Source of the DNA: Butyrivibrio sp. | GTDB lineage: Bacteria; Bacillota; Clostridia; Lachnospirales; Lachnospiraceae | Direction of reading: 5' to 3' | DNA length: 64,000 nucleotides | Assembly: GCF_017635265.1 (NCBI RefSeq) | Contig: NZ_JAGBLU010000091.1 | Coordinates: 124,001 to 188,000 of the forward strand | Part shown: positions 16,363-24,447 of the stretch, in pieces | Layout of the letters: each line of letters begins with the position of its first letter | Position numbering within the stretch: position 1 is the first letter of the stretch | Notes under the pieces: model-generated | Told to the model about the DNA's origin: nothing | Seen by the model: only the letters and a program-made list of their open reading frames with translations | The model's database searches: none | Position numbers and translations under genes: made by a program

Positions 16363-19164
16363 ATGCCCGGACCTGAAACCAAAACAACGGCACCAAAAAA
16401 GATGACCTTTGAAAGTGGCTTTATCAGTGATACTGAAAGCCTTCCTGCTATGGATGGGTTTGATGCCGATAATATGTCCTATATGGGAGGCGCCCAAAAG
16501 AGCGATGAAGAAATACAGCAGCAGGAAGCTGTTGCTGGGGGTGTCAGACAAACACTTAAAGAACAACTAAAAAGGACTAATCAGGACTCTTTGGATGCGG
16601 CAAATGAAATGGCCGATAAACATCGGAGCCATTTTGAAAACAGCATGCAGGGAGCCATTAATAGTGCAATGATTGCTGTTCAGAACTATCATCTTGCTCT
16701 TGCTGCCTATGAGGTAGCAATGGTCAGGTCTGGAATTACCGGGGCTTCAGAAGCCAAAAATATACTAAGTCCTTACAAAGATGCGGCTTCCAATGGTGGC
16801 AGTACGGAAAACCTCAGGCAGTTTGAACAGGCGCAGCAAAACCTTGATTATTATGAACATCATCCTGTAAGCCTTGCCAGGTCCATATTTACCGGTACGG
16901 GATTAAGGCGTATGTATAGGGCCTCAAGATTAAATAGCAAGAGAAAGAGTGCTGAAAACAGGATTGAGTATATTAGGAGAGCGTCGCAGGAATGGGATAA
17001 CACGCTTAAGGATTATAAAGAAAATACCTATAAGCCGCTGTATGATCAATATGATAAAGTGGCCATGATGTACTATGCCATGTCAAGAGACGTTGATAAT
17101 ATAGGGTTCAAGAGAACCGGCGATGAAGGCTATGATCCAGAAAAAGATGTTTATGCCAAGGACATAGCTGAGTACGTTGGTTGCTATGATAATACTGCTA
17201 TAACAAATTACATCAATGTTCTTATGCCTAATGGAGGCGGGGCAGGCAATCCATATACCAGAGATCATCATATCGCAATGGTATTTGATGAAGCCAGAGC
17301 GCTTAAAGATGAGAGTTCTACTAACCGTGTCGATACTGCAGGCAGATTAAAGTTTCACACCAAAATATCAACAGAAGCTTTTGGGGATGAAAATGTCCAT
17401 TCTGTCACAGATGAGCAGGATGCTGTAAATATTGCTCCCAGAAGAAGAATCAAGGTACTGAGTGATTTTACAGGCTATGCTGCAAGAAATCAGGAAAAAA
17501 CTGATGATGCTCCGGATGTTCTGGATTTTCAAAAAAATGTTCAGGAACTGGAGAATCTTAATCTGACTATTGATGAGAAGGATCGCACAGGTAAATATCT
17601 TTTTTCAAATAAATCAGCCAGGATATACACAGTAAAAAAAGGTGACAGAGATGTAAACGGCTTTGTTCTGAATGGCAAATTTGTATCCGGGGATAATAAT
17701 CTGGTAATGGATCAAAATGACCCGGAAATAACAAAACACCCCAGCTGGAAGGAAGCGGCCAATATGGAGACTGTCAGAACTCAGATAAGGCGTTCTGATT
17801 TCTTTAGGCATGTCAACGCCGCTACAATTCAGCATTATGCAAGATATGACGGATATGATAATGATGACATAAAGTATGTTGAGAAAAAAGAACTTGAATT
17901 TGGCGGGCAGGATAAGTTTATGGCCAAAAGAGATGGATTCTTTTCGCTCACAAATTTGGGACAGAATGCGTTAAACGGCAACATTGCCGGATTAGTGGAT
18001 AGTGCTATAGGAGTGACCAATGATGTGTCATCCTCCATTCAGGGGGATAAGGATGCAGTAATTATTGATAAAAGCTTTGCAAGTATTGAAGATTTACAAA
18101 ATGGAATTATGGGCTTGGGAGAGGATGCGAGTTTGAGTTCCGTCAACACTGTTTTAGACGGAATTGTAGCGGCTTCTGATATTAGTGGAGGTCTCGGTCT
18201 TGGTGAGCTTCCTCTTGTAGGGTCTCTTTCTACAGTTTTTAAAACTATAAAAGTACTGACCGATATTGTTGATACTATCAAAAAGACCAGGGCAGAGAAG
18301 GGAAAGAAAGCTGCAAACACTCTTAAACTGCTGGAGCTCTTTTTGAAGTTTGGAAATAATGTAGTTAGCATTCTCTCTGACATTAGTAAGGATGTATTTG
18401 CATCTACTGTTTCTATTATGGCTATTATAAGAGATGCTGTGGGAGGACTTATCTCGGCCATTAAAGCCGCAGTTTCCATTTATAATCACGTACAGATAAG
18501 GAAAAGTGAAAAAGATTTAAGTACAGCCCTTGATGATTTTAGAAATAATTCAGATGATGAGGAGAGAAGAAAACTTGGGGAGGCTGTAAGCAAGAATTCT
18601 CAAAGTCAGTTCTTTTTGTCACTTTCAAGGGTTCAAAACAGGAGAGAAGGAATTAAGGCGGGCTTTGATGTGGTTTCTAAAGGAGTTAATCTTGCCGGAA
18701 ATCTTACGGGACTTAATGAAGTTGCAGCGTGGTTTAATCCTATAAGTTTCCCTTTTAAGCTGGCATCAAAGGTTGTAGATGCAATCAGCTTTTTTGCTGA
18801 TAAGTTCCAGGGCTGGAGACAAAGAAAGAGCATAGTAAATGATATATTAGGCAACGGGGATTATGATTCGCTTTCAGGCTTTGATAAGGTCCTTAAGGAG
18901 GAAACAGGAATTAATAATAAGCACTATCTGACGGATTTATCCAGGGTGTTTATGGCCATAGACCTTCACGCACTTGTAACCAAAAAAGCCGATTCTCCGG
19001 CACAGCAGTCACTGGCAGTAAAAACGCTTAATAATATTATTCCTTATGAAGAGGGTATGACATTTGCAGAATACCGTGCCTTGATAAAACTTGAAAGACT
19101 ATTTGAGGCAGTAGGAGCTCCAGGCAACTGGAGAGCTGTTCTGATGCAGTCCATAAGCGGGTAA
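16363..19164 (+). CDS. Large helical protein, candidate CIS cargo/effector or tape measure
   Basis: 933 residues, no signal peptide. The first 60 residues look disordered, with Pro/Thr and acidic patches (MPGPETKTTAPKK). Most of the rest is predicted helical. Glycine-rich hydrophobic stretches lie at about 589-625 (SGGLGLGELPLVGSLSTVFK), 680-706 (ASTVSIMAIIRDAVGGLISA) and 775-815 (AAWFNPISFPFKLASKVVDA), which could insert into membranes. I recognise no enzyme motif. Position just before the Afp15-type ATPase is where Afp14-type tape-measure proteins lie, and helical proteins with hydrophobic patches also fit that role. Position just after the chaperone-like gene and the disordered start fit a loaded effector. 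I cannot choose between them from sequence alone. Confidence 0.6.
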   Translation: MPGPETKTTAPKKMTFESGFISDTESLPAMDGFDADNMSYMGGAQKSDEEIQQQEAVAGGVRQTLKEQLKRTNQDSLDAANEMADKHRSHFENSMQGAINSAMIAVQNYHLALAAYEVAMVRSGITGASEAKNILSPYKDAASNGGSTENLRQFEQAQQNLDYYEHHPVSLARSIFTGTGLRRMYRASRLNSKRKSAENRIEYIRRASQEWDNTLKDYKENTYKPLYDQYDKVAMMYYAMSRDVDNIGFKRTGDEGYDPEKDVYAKDIAEYVGCYDNTAITNYINVLMPNGGGAGNPYTRDHHIAMVFDEARALKDESSTNRVDTAGRLKFHTKISTEAFGDENVHSVTDEQDAVNIAPRRRIKVLSDFTGYAARNQEKTDDAPDVLDFQKNVQELENLNLTIDEKDRTGKYLFSNKSARIYTVKKGDRDVNGFVLNGKFVSGDNNLVMDQNDPEITKHPSWKEAANMETVRTQIRRSDFFRHVNAATIQHYARYDGYDNDDIKYVEKKELEFGGQDKFMAKRDGFFSLTNLGQNALNGNIAGLVDSAIGVTNDVSSSIQGDKDAVIIDKSFASIEDLQNGIMGLGEDASLSSVNTVLDGIVAASDISGGLGLGELPLVGSLSTVFKTIKVLTDIVDTIKKTRAEKGKKAANTLKLLELFLKFGNNVVSILSDISKDVFASTVSIMAIIRDAVGGLISAIKAAVSIYNHVQIRKSEKDLSTALDDFRNNSDDEERRKLGEAVSKNSQSQFFLSLSRVQNRREGIKAGFDVVSKGVNLAGNLTGLNEVAAWFNPISFPFKLASKVVDAISFFADKFQGWRQRKSIVNDILGNGDYDSLSGFDKVLKEETGINNKHYLTDLSRVFMAIDLHALVTKKADSPAQQSLAVKTLNNIIPYEEGMTFAEYRALIKLERLFEAVGAPGNWRAVLMQSISG

Positions 19165-19176
19165 AGGGGTATTAGG

Positions 19177-21216
19177 ATGACCTACCTTGAGGCTATAGCA
19201 GTACTTATAGTTATACGATGTGATATGTATCTTACAAAAAAGGGTGTCAGAAATTCCCTTTCGGATTTTCCGGCTTTCCTTGGTATGGCAGAAAACTGTA
19301 ACGAAAAGGCAATGAAGAACTGGGCGGATGAAGAGGCACGCCATGATAGTGGGAGAGGCGATTATTCGTGCATGGAGGCAAGACGTTACTTTGAACTTCT
19401 CGATATGCTAAAGGCGGATGAAATAGTGCGAAGCCTTGTGGATTTGGCGATTTGTGGTTTTTATTATCCTGAGTTTAAAAGATATCTTGAGAAGTTTTTT
19501 GGTTTTGGCATATGCCTTAAGCTTGCCTGTCTTATAGAGGAAGAGCCCTTTCCTGACGAAAGCAGAGTTTTGAAAAGAAGTGGGGCTTTATCCTTGTTTT
19601 TTGGCATTGATCTCAATAAATCACCAGTAATGTATCAGGAAATTAGCCTTGATGACAGAACCATGGGTTTTTTATCGGGAGATGATAGCATAGGAAATAA
19701 AGTATCACTTTATGGTTATCTTTTTTCTCCTGAGGAAGAGCTACATGAGAGTTTTATAAGAAATGAGATCATCAAAAGAGGTGTTTCTTTTTTTGAAAAT
19801 GGAGGGAAAGTGCTACAGCTTTCCGGGAAAGGTGGAAGGCGCTTTTTAGCAAAGCATATAGGAAAGAAACTTGGGAAGAAAGTGCTTTTTCTAAATGTAA
19901 ATGAGGTAAAAAATGCTATGGGCGAGAGGTTCTTTCTTACAAGGAATGTCCTTATAAGAGAAGCTCTTTATCAGAAATCAATGATTTGCCTTTACGGGCT
20001 TTCAGATAAGCTTTTGGAAGGTGGCAGTGAGGATAAGCTGGATATCTTGAGAAAAAGTATCATCTCATATATTCTTGATAATCAGATTATGCTTGTTATG
20101 TGCTGTGACCTGCAGGTACGTCTTTTACCTGACATGGATGGAGGAGAGTTCAGGATGATAGATCTTGACAACATTCCGACTTTTGATGAGAGAAAACTTC
20201 TTTGGAATGGGTTTGTCAGGCTTTTGAAGTTGGATATCAATCCCAATGAGGCTGCTATGAGATATCATCTAAATCCCAGTGAGACCAGCCGTATGGCGAG
20301 AGGACTTATGGATATAGCTGAAAAGGATGCGGCGGACAGAAGTATAATGCTTTCAAAGTTATCGCTTAATTGTGCCGGAATAGCTGATTCGCATCGGCTC
20401 GGCCAAATTGTTTTTTCGAAAACCAGATTAAGTGATGTGAAACTGGATAAAAAGCTTCGCTCCACCATTGAGGACGCAATAGGTAGCGTCACTGTATCCC
20501 ACAAGGTTTTTGATGAGTGGGAGCTCAAGAATGAATACAGCTATGGTTGCGCCACAAGCATACTTTTATCGGGACCACCGGGAACCGGCAAGACCATGAC
20601 TGCAAATGCCATAGCCGGGGAACTTGGAATTCCTCTTTATCATGTGAATTTGTCCAATCTTGTGGACAAGTATATAGGAGAGACGGAAAAGAATCTGGAG
20701 AGAGTGTTCTCTTTTGCTGAAAAGACAAATGTAGTGTTGTTTTTTGATGAGGCAGATTCCATATTTGGAAGAAGGGGAGAAGTAAAAGATGCTCAGGATA
20801 AGTATTCCAACAATGAGGTTTCGTATCTTCTCCAGAGAATAGAAGCTTACAGTGGGATTGTGGTTATGGCTACTAATATCAAAGGAAATATTGATCCTGC
20901 ATTTATGCGTAGAATAAGGTATGTTATCCACTTTGATATGCCGGATGATGATGTTAGAAGGCAGATTTGGGAGAGCCTTATCACAGATAAAGTGCCACAC
21001 GAGGAAATCGATGTGGAATATCTTACTATACAATTTAAAGAATTTACCGGTAGTATCATAAAGACAGTATTCTTAAATGCGTGCTCTAAAGCGGCTTTTC
21101 AGGAGGAAAAGTTGTCTATGAAGCACTTGATATATGCAATCTGGATAGAACTTTCAAAGAGCTCATCTGTGAAGTTTTCACTTGATACCCTTGGTAAATA
21201 TTCATATTTATTATAG
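19177..21216 (+). CDS. CIS AAA+ ATPase, Afp15/Pvc15 type
   Basis: 679 residues with two AAA modules. The C-terminal module is canonical: Walker A GPPGTGKT from residue 466, DEAD Walker B at D524-E525, a pore-loop-like KYIGE, sensor 1 ATN, and an FMRRIRYVIHFDMPD arginine-finger region. The N-terminal module is degenerate: LSGKGGRRFL stands where Walker A should be (about 214-223), and LMVMCCD-like text marks the sensor region. Tandem AAA proteins with an inactive first module are the hallmark ATPase of Afp/PVC-type CIS, where they are needed for assembly or cargo loading. The gene lies 12 bp after the candidate cargo/tape-measure gene, as in Afp14-Afp15. Confidence 0.85.
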   Translation: MTYLEAIAVLIVIRCDMYLTKKGVRNSLSDFPAFLGMAENCNEKAMKNWADEEARHDSGRGDYSCMEARRYFELLDMLKADEIVRSLVDLAICGFYYPEFKRYLEKFFGFGICLKLACLIEEEPFPDESRVLKRSGALSLFFGIDLNKSPVMYQEISLDDRTMGFLSGDDSIGNKVSLYGYLFSPEEELHESFIRNEIIKRGVSFFENGGKVLQLSGKGGRRFLAKHIGKKLGKKVLFLNVNEVKNAMGERFFLTRNVLIREALYQKSMICLYGLSDKLLEGGSEDKLDILRKSIISYILDNQIMLVMCCDLQVRLLPDMDGGEFRMIDLDNIPTFDERKLLWNGFVRLLKLDINPNEAAMRYHLNPSETSRMARGLMDIAEKDAADRSIMLSKLSLNCAGIADSHRLGQIVFSKTRLSDVKLDKKLRSTIEDAIGSVTVSHKVFDEWELKNEYSYGCATSILLSGPPGTGKTMTANAIAGELGIPLYHVNLSNLVDKYIGETEKNLERVFSFAEKTNVVLFFDEADSIFGRRGEVKDAQDKYSNNEVSYLLQRIEAYSGIVVMATNIKGNIDPAFMRRIRYVIHFDMPDDDVRRQIWESLITDKVPHEEIDVEYLTIQFKEFTGSIIKTVFLNACSKAAFQEEKLSMKHLIYAIWIELSKSSSVKFSLDTLGKYSYLL

Positions 21217-21238
21217 TAACTGTCGGAGAAGAAAGTGC

Positions 21239-22339
21239 ATGGTTAGTTTAGCTGAAGCATTAGCAAGAGAACTTAATATAGTTATTACTGTTTTAACATC
21301 CCTTATTTCTTTGGTGATACTTACATATGTCATCTGGGATATGCATCGTAACGGTTCGGGGCTAAAAAGCAAATATTTTGAGGATAAACTTTTTGTTTTG
21401 CTGTGCATTATGAATCTTATTCTGATAGGCTATGGCATTTTGATCCTTTTTTATAATGATGTTAAAGACAATAGTTATTTAAGCAGATTTATGCTATATT
21501 CACCTGACATTATTTATCTGCTATATGCTCTAATCTGGATGCTTTTTCTGGACTACTATGTTAACAGAGACATGGAACGAATCAAAGGGCATGTGATAAC
21601 AGCTGTTGGACCTTTTATACTTCTGATTTTTTTTGAGATTGTTATCATAACCGTCGAATACAATATGAGTAGAGGACGGATGAACTGGGCATTTCAGGAT
21701 ACTTTTGATTACCAATGGCTTGTTATTCCGTACCTGATTATTGAGGCTGTTCTGACTTTATCCTACATTATTGGTGGATTTGTAATAATCAGGGACCATC
21801 ACCGAAAGCGAATGGAACCAGTATTCCTGCGACTTGATTTTTTCGTCGTTTCATGGCTTCTTGGAGTAATCATAGGTGAGACTTTTTTCTCTGGAGCATT
21901 AGGCCTTTTTGCGTCGGTTTCGATTTTAATTACTTATATTCCTTTAAAAATGAGGAAAAAATATCTGGACGACGAGTCGAGAGCATACACAGAAGAAGCT
22001 CTTGACTTTATTCTAAAATATATAGAAAGAGAAAAAATTCAAGAGGGGTGTGCTTTTATAGTAAAAGCTCCAATGCACAAGGATCAGCTTTATAATATTA
22101 TTAAGTTAAACATTCCAGAGGGAGCTTTGGTGATTCACATGAATAATGGCGACTTTTTGATCTTTACCAACATTAGAAGTAAGCTGGCAATTGAAGTGTT
22201 TGAAAGAACTATTCAGGATGCAGGCATTAACTATGATCCACCTACCAGTATACATGTGATGAACTTCCGTCGCCTGGCACACGAGTCAATGAATGACTTT
22301 GTAGACAGGGTACTTAAGGATGAAAGGGAGAATATCTGA
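21239..22339 (+). CDS. 7-TM membrane protein with cytosolic C-terminal domain
   Basis: 366 residues. The ATG at 21239 is chosen over an upstream in-frame ATG (21182) because it leaves the AAA+ gene free and is preceded by GGAGAA (21225-21230). Seven hydrophobic helices span about residues 10-245, followed by a soluble domain of about 110 residues. That domain contains VIHMNNGDFLIFTN and a later beta strand (TSIHVMNF), which faintly recall a degenerate GGDEF fold without catalytic residues. It is the last gene before a strong terminator and most likely belongs to the CIS operon. It could be a sensor that gates expression or firing. The domain assignment is weak. Confidence 0.65.
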   Translation: MVSLAEALARELNIVITVLTSLISLVILTYVIWDMHRNGSGLKSKYFEDKLFVLLCIMNLILIGYGILILFYNDVKDNSYLSRFMLYSPDIIYLLYALIWMLFLDYYVNRDMERIKGHVITAVGPFILLIFFEIVIITVEYNMSRGRMNWAFQDTFDYQWLVIPYLIIEAVLTLSYIIGGFVIIRDHHRKRMEPVFLRLDFFVVSWLLGVIIGETFFSGALGLFASVSILITYIPLKMRKKYLDDESRAYTEEALDFILKYIEREKIQEGCAFIVKAPMHKDQLYNIIKLNIPEGALVIHMNNGDFLIFTNIRSKLAIEVFERTIQDAGINYDPPTSIHVMNFRRLAHESMNDFVDRVLKDERENI

Positions 22340-22395
22340 TTAGCTTTTGATTATACATATTATCATCAAGGTAAAGCTGTGAGAGAATAATAGAG

Positions 22396-22429
22396 ACCTG
22401 CGGCAGGCACTTGCCTGTTGCAGGTTTTT
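22396..22429 (+). terminator. Rho-independent terminator ending the CIS operon
   Basis: ACCTGCGGCAGGCA pairs with TGCCTGTTGCAGGT (14 bp, two G-U pairs, 2-nt loop) followed by TTTT. It lies 57 bp after the stop of the 7-TM gene. Confidence 0.9.
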
Positions 22430-22446
22430 GCATTTTGAATGCAAGC

Positions 22447-22464
22447 AATAACTGGGGAGTTATT
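22447..22464. promoter_or_regulatory. Inverted repeat upstream of the esterase gene, possible operator
   Basis: AATAACT and AGTTATT (7 bp) are separated by GGGG, with outer partial pairing AATGC/GCATT at 22438 and 22466. It lies 76 bp before the esterase ATG, in a region otherwise AT-rich. It could be a regulator site or an RNA hairpin. Confidence 0.35.
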
Positions 22465-22539
22465 CGCATTTATAATGATGCATGATTTTGATAATGCAAA
22501 GTATAATCGAAATAAATATCAGTAGGAAAGGTTACTATT

Positions 22540-24435
22540 ATGTCTACTTTAAGATTATCGCGTTTACTGTCTGATGGAGCAGTTATTCAGAGACGAAAAA
22601 GCATTCATATATGGGGCTGGGATGAGCCGGGAGCAAAGGTCACAGCTGTTCTTGAAAAGGATGAAGTAAGTGGAATTACTGATTCGAACGGAAGGTTTGA
22701 TATATATTTGCCTGCAAGGGAAAGCGGAGGTCCGTACGAACTTGTGGTAAGTGATGATAAGGGTGAAAGAATAGTTGTCAGGGATGTAATGCTTGGACTT
22801 GTGTGGCTTTGTTCAGGCCAGTCCAACATGGAGCTGCCTCTTACCAGATGTAAAGACCGGTATCCTGAGGTTGTAAAAAATGATGAAAATGACAGGATAC
22901 GTACTTTCAAAATAGTTGAGGAAACATCATACTGTGGACCTTTTGAGGAACATCACACCGGAAGCTGGACTTTGGTTAGGCATGATACAATCATGGACTT
23001 CTCGGCAGTAGGCTACTTTTTTGCCAAACACCTTCAAAAGCTTACAGGGCAGACTATCGGAATAATCAATGCAAGCCTTGGGGGCTCAAGGATATTTGGC
23101 TGGATGGGCAGAGAGATGCTTGAGGGATATGATGAGCTTTTGGAAGAGGCTGATCACTATGCTGATAAAGCTTTCTATGATGGACAGATTGCCGGGAATA
23201 TAGAAAATGGTGATGCCTGGAGAAATGCACTTTATCAGAGCGATGAGGGTATAAAAAATAACTGGCAGAGTATGGATACAGATGATAGTGACTGGGGAAA
23301 TTTTGAGGTTCCGGGATTTTTTAAGGGCACGGACCTTGATGGATTTATTGGCTCTGTGTGGTTTAGAAAGAAGTTCGACCTGCCAAAGGAGCTTGCGGGA
23401 AAAGCTGCAAGGCTCTTTTTGGGAACCATGGTGGACAGCGATACTGTTTTTGTAAACGGTCAAAAGGTTGGAGAGACTGCATATCAGTATCCGCCGCGTA
23501 AATACGATATCCCCGAAGGACTTACAAGAGAAAATGACAATGAAGTTGTAATAAGGCTTTGTGTGGAAAACGGTCTTGGAAGATTTACACCGGGTAAAGA
23601 ACTGAAGATTTTTAATTCAGATGCAACAGTTTATCTGAACGGAACATATAAATACAAGGTTGCTGCAAGTTGTGAGAGGATAAAGCCTACAGATTTTGTG
23701 AACTGGAAAGCTACAGGTCTTTTTAACGGCATGACAGCACCATGCAAGAACTATCCTATTGATGGAGTGGTATGGTATCAGGGTGAGAGTAATGTTGAAC
23801 TTCCACAGTATGATTATGCGGATCTCACTAAGAGAATGATACTTGGATACAGGAAACTGTGGAATGATGAGAATCTTCCGTTTATTGCAGTTCAGCTTCC
23901 GAACTTTGTGATTGATCAGCTTCCATGCACCGATGATTGGGGAAAGTTCAGACTTATTCAGAACAGGATTCTTGATATTCCCATGACCGGACTTGTTGTG
24001 ACTCTTGGACTTGGTGAGGATAACGATCTTCATCCGACCAGGAAAGAGCCAATCGGCGAGAGAATGGCTCTTTGGGCAGCGCATATGAAATATGGATATG
24101 GCGCAGAATATAAGGGGCCGGAAATAGAGAGCATCAAAAAGGTAACAGAGGATAGCGAGATCCTGATTGAGATAAAGCTTGGACATGCAGGAGAGCTGAT
24201 TGTAGCTGATGAGGGTAAGGGAAGCGAATTAAAGGATTTTTATCTTGAGTATGAAGATGGAAAAAGAGAAAACGCAGAAGCAGCTCTTTTGGGTGATAAG
24301 ATTTTTGTTAAAATGAATAGTGATGGCAAAAATGTAAAACTCAAATGGTGCTGCGAAAATACTTATCACGGGGGACTTGTTGAAAATGAGACAGGAACGC
24401 CACTTGCTCCATTTGAAGTGACTATTACTGAATAA
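22540..24435 (+). CDS. SGNH carbohydrate acetylesterase (sialate O-acetylesterase family)
   Basis: 631 residues, no signal peptide, so probably cytosolic. The N-terminal beta domain (VIQRRKSIHIWGWDEPGAKV) leads into the SGNH hydrolase: nucleophile block GQSNMELP with S95, VVWYQGESNVELP in the middle, and the terminal catalytic pair D496 and H498 in DLHPTRK. A GH2-like sugar-binding jelly-roll is inserted at about residues 230-350 (WFRKKFDLPKELAGKAARLFLG). Members remove acetyl groups from sugars including xylo-oligosaccharides. Next to GH67 and an oligosaccharide transporter, deacetylation of imported xylan fragments is the likely role. The next gene follows after 12 bp. Confidence 0.85.
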   Translation: MSTLRLSRLLSDGAVIQRRKSIHIWGWDEPGAKVTAVLEKDEVSGITDSNGRFDIYLPARESGGPYELVVSDDKGERIVVRDVMLGLVWLCSGQSNMELPLTRCKDRYPEVVKNDENDRIRTFKIVEETSYCGPFEEHHTGSWTLVRHDTIMDFSAVGYFFAKHLQKLTGQTIGIINASLGGSRIFGWMGREMLEGYDELLEEADHYADKAFYDGQIAGNIENGDAWRNALYQSDEGIKNNWQSMDTDDSDWGNFEVPGFFKGTDLDGFIGSVWFRKKFDLPKELAGKAARLFLGTMVDSDTVFVNGQKVGETAYQYPPRKYDIPEGLTRENDNEVVIRLCVENGLGRFTPGKELKIFNSDATVYLNGTYKYKVAASCERIKPTDFVNWKATGLFNGMTAPCKNYPIDGVVWYQGESNVELPQYDYADLTKRMILGYRKLWNDENLPFIAVQLPNFVIDQLPCTDDWGKFRLIQNRILDIPMTGLVVTLGLGEDNDLHPTRKEPIGERMALWAAHMKYGYGAEYKGPEIESIKKVTEDSEILIEIKLGHAGELIVADEGKGSELKDFYLEYEDGKRENAEAALLGDKIFVKMNSDGKNVKLKWCCENTYHGGLVENETGTPLAPFEVTITE

Positions 24436-24447
24436 GAGGATAATTCT

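Noticed and set aside
18039-18479. Long open frame on the minus strand within the 933-residue gene
   Set aside because: It is antisense to a well-supported gene, has Ser/Ile-rich content typical of a shadow frame and no ribosome-binding site.
1-22339. Ordinary prophage or tailocin
   Set aside because: There are no capsid, terminase, portal, lysis or integrase genes, and the Afp15-type AAA+ protein and tube-adaptor proteins point to an Afp/PVC-type CIS rather than a phage tail.
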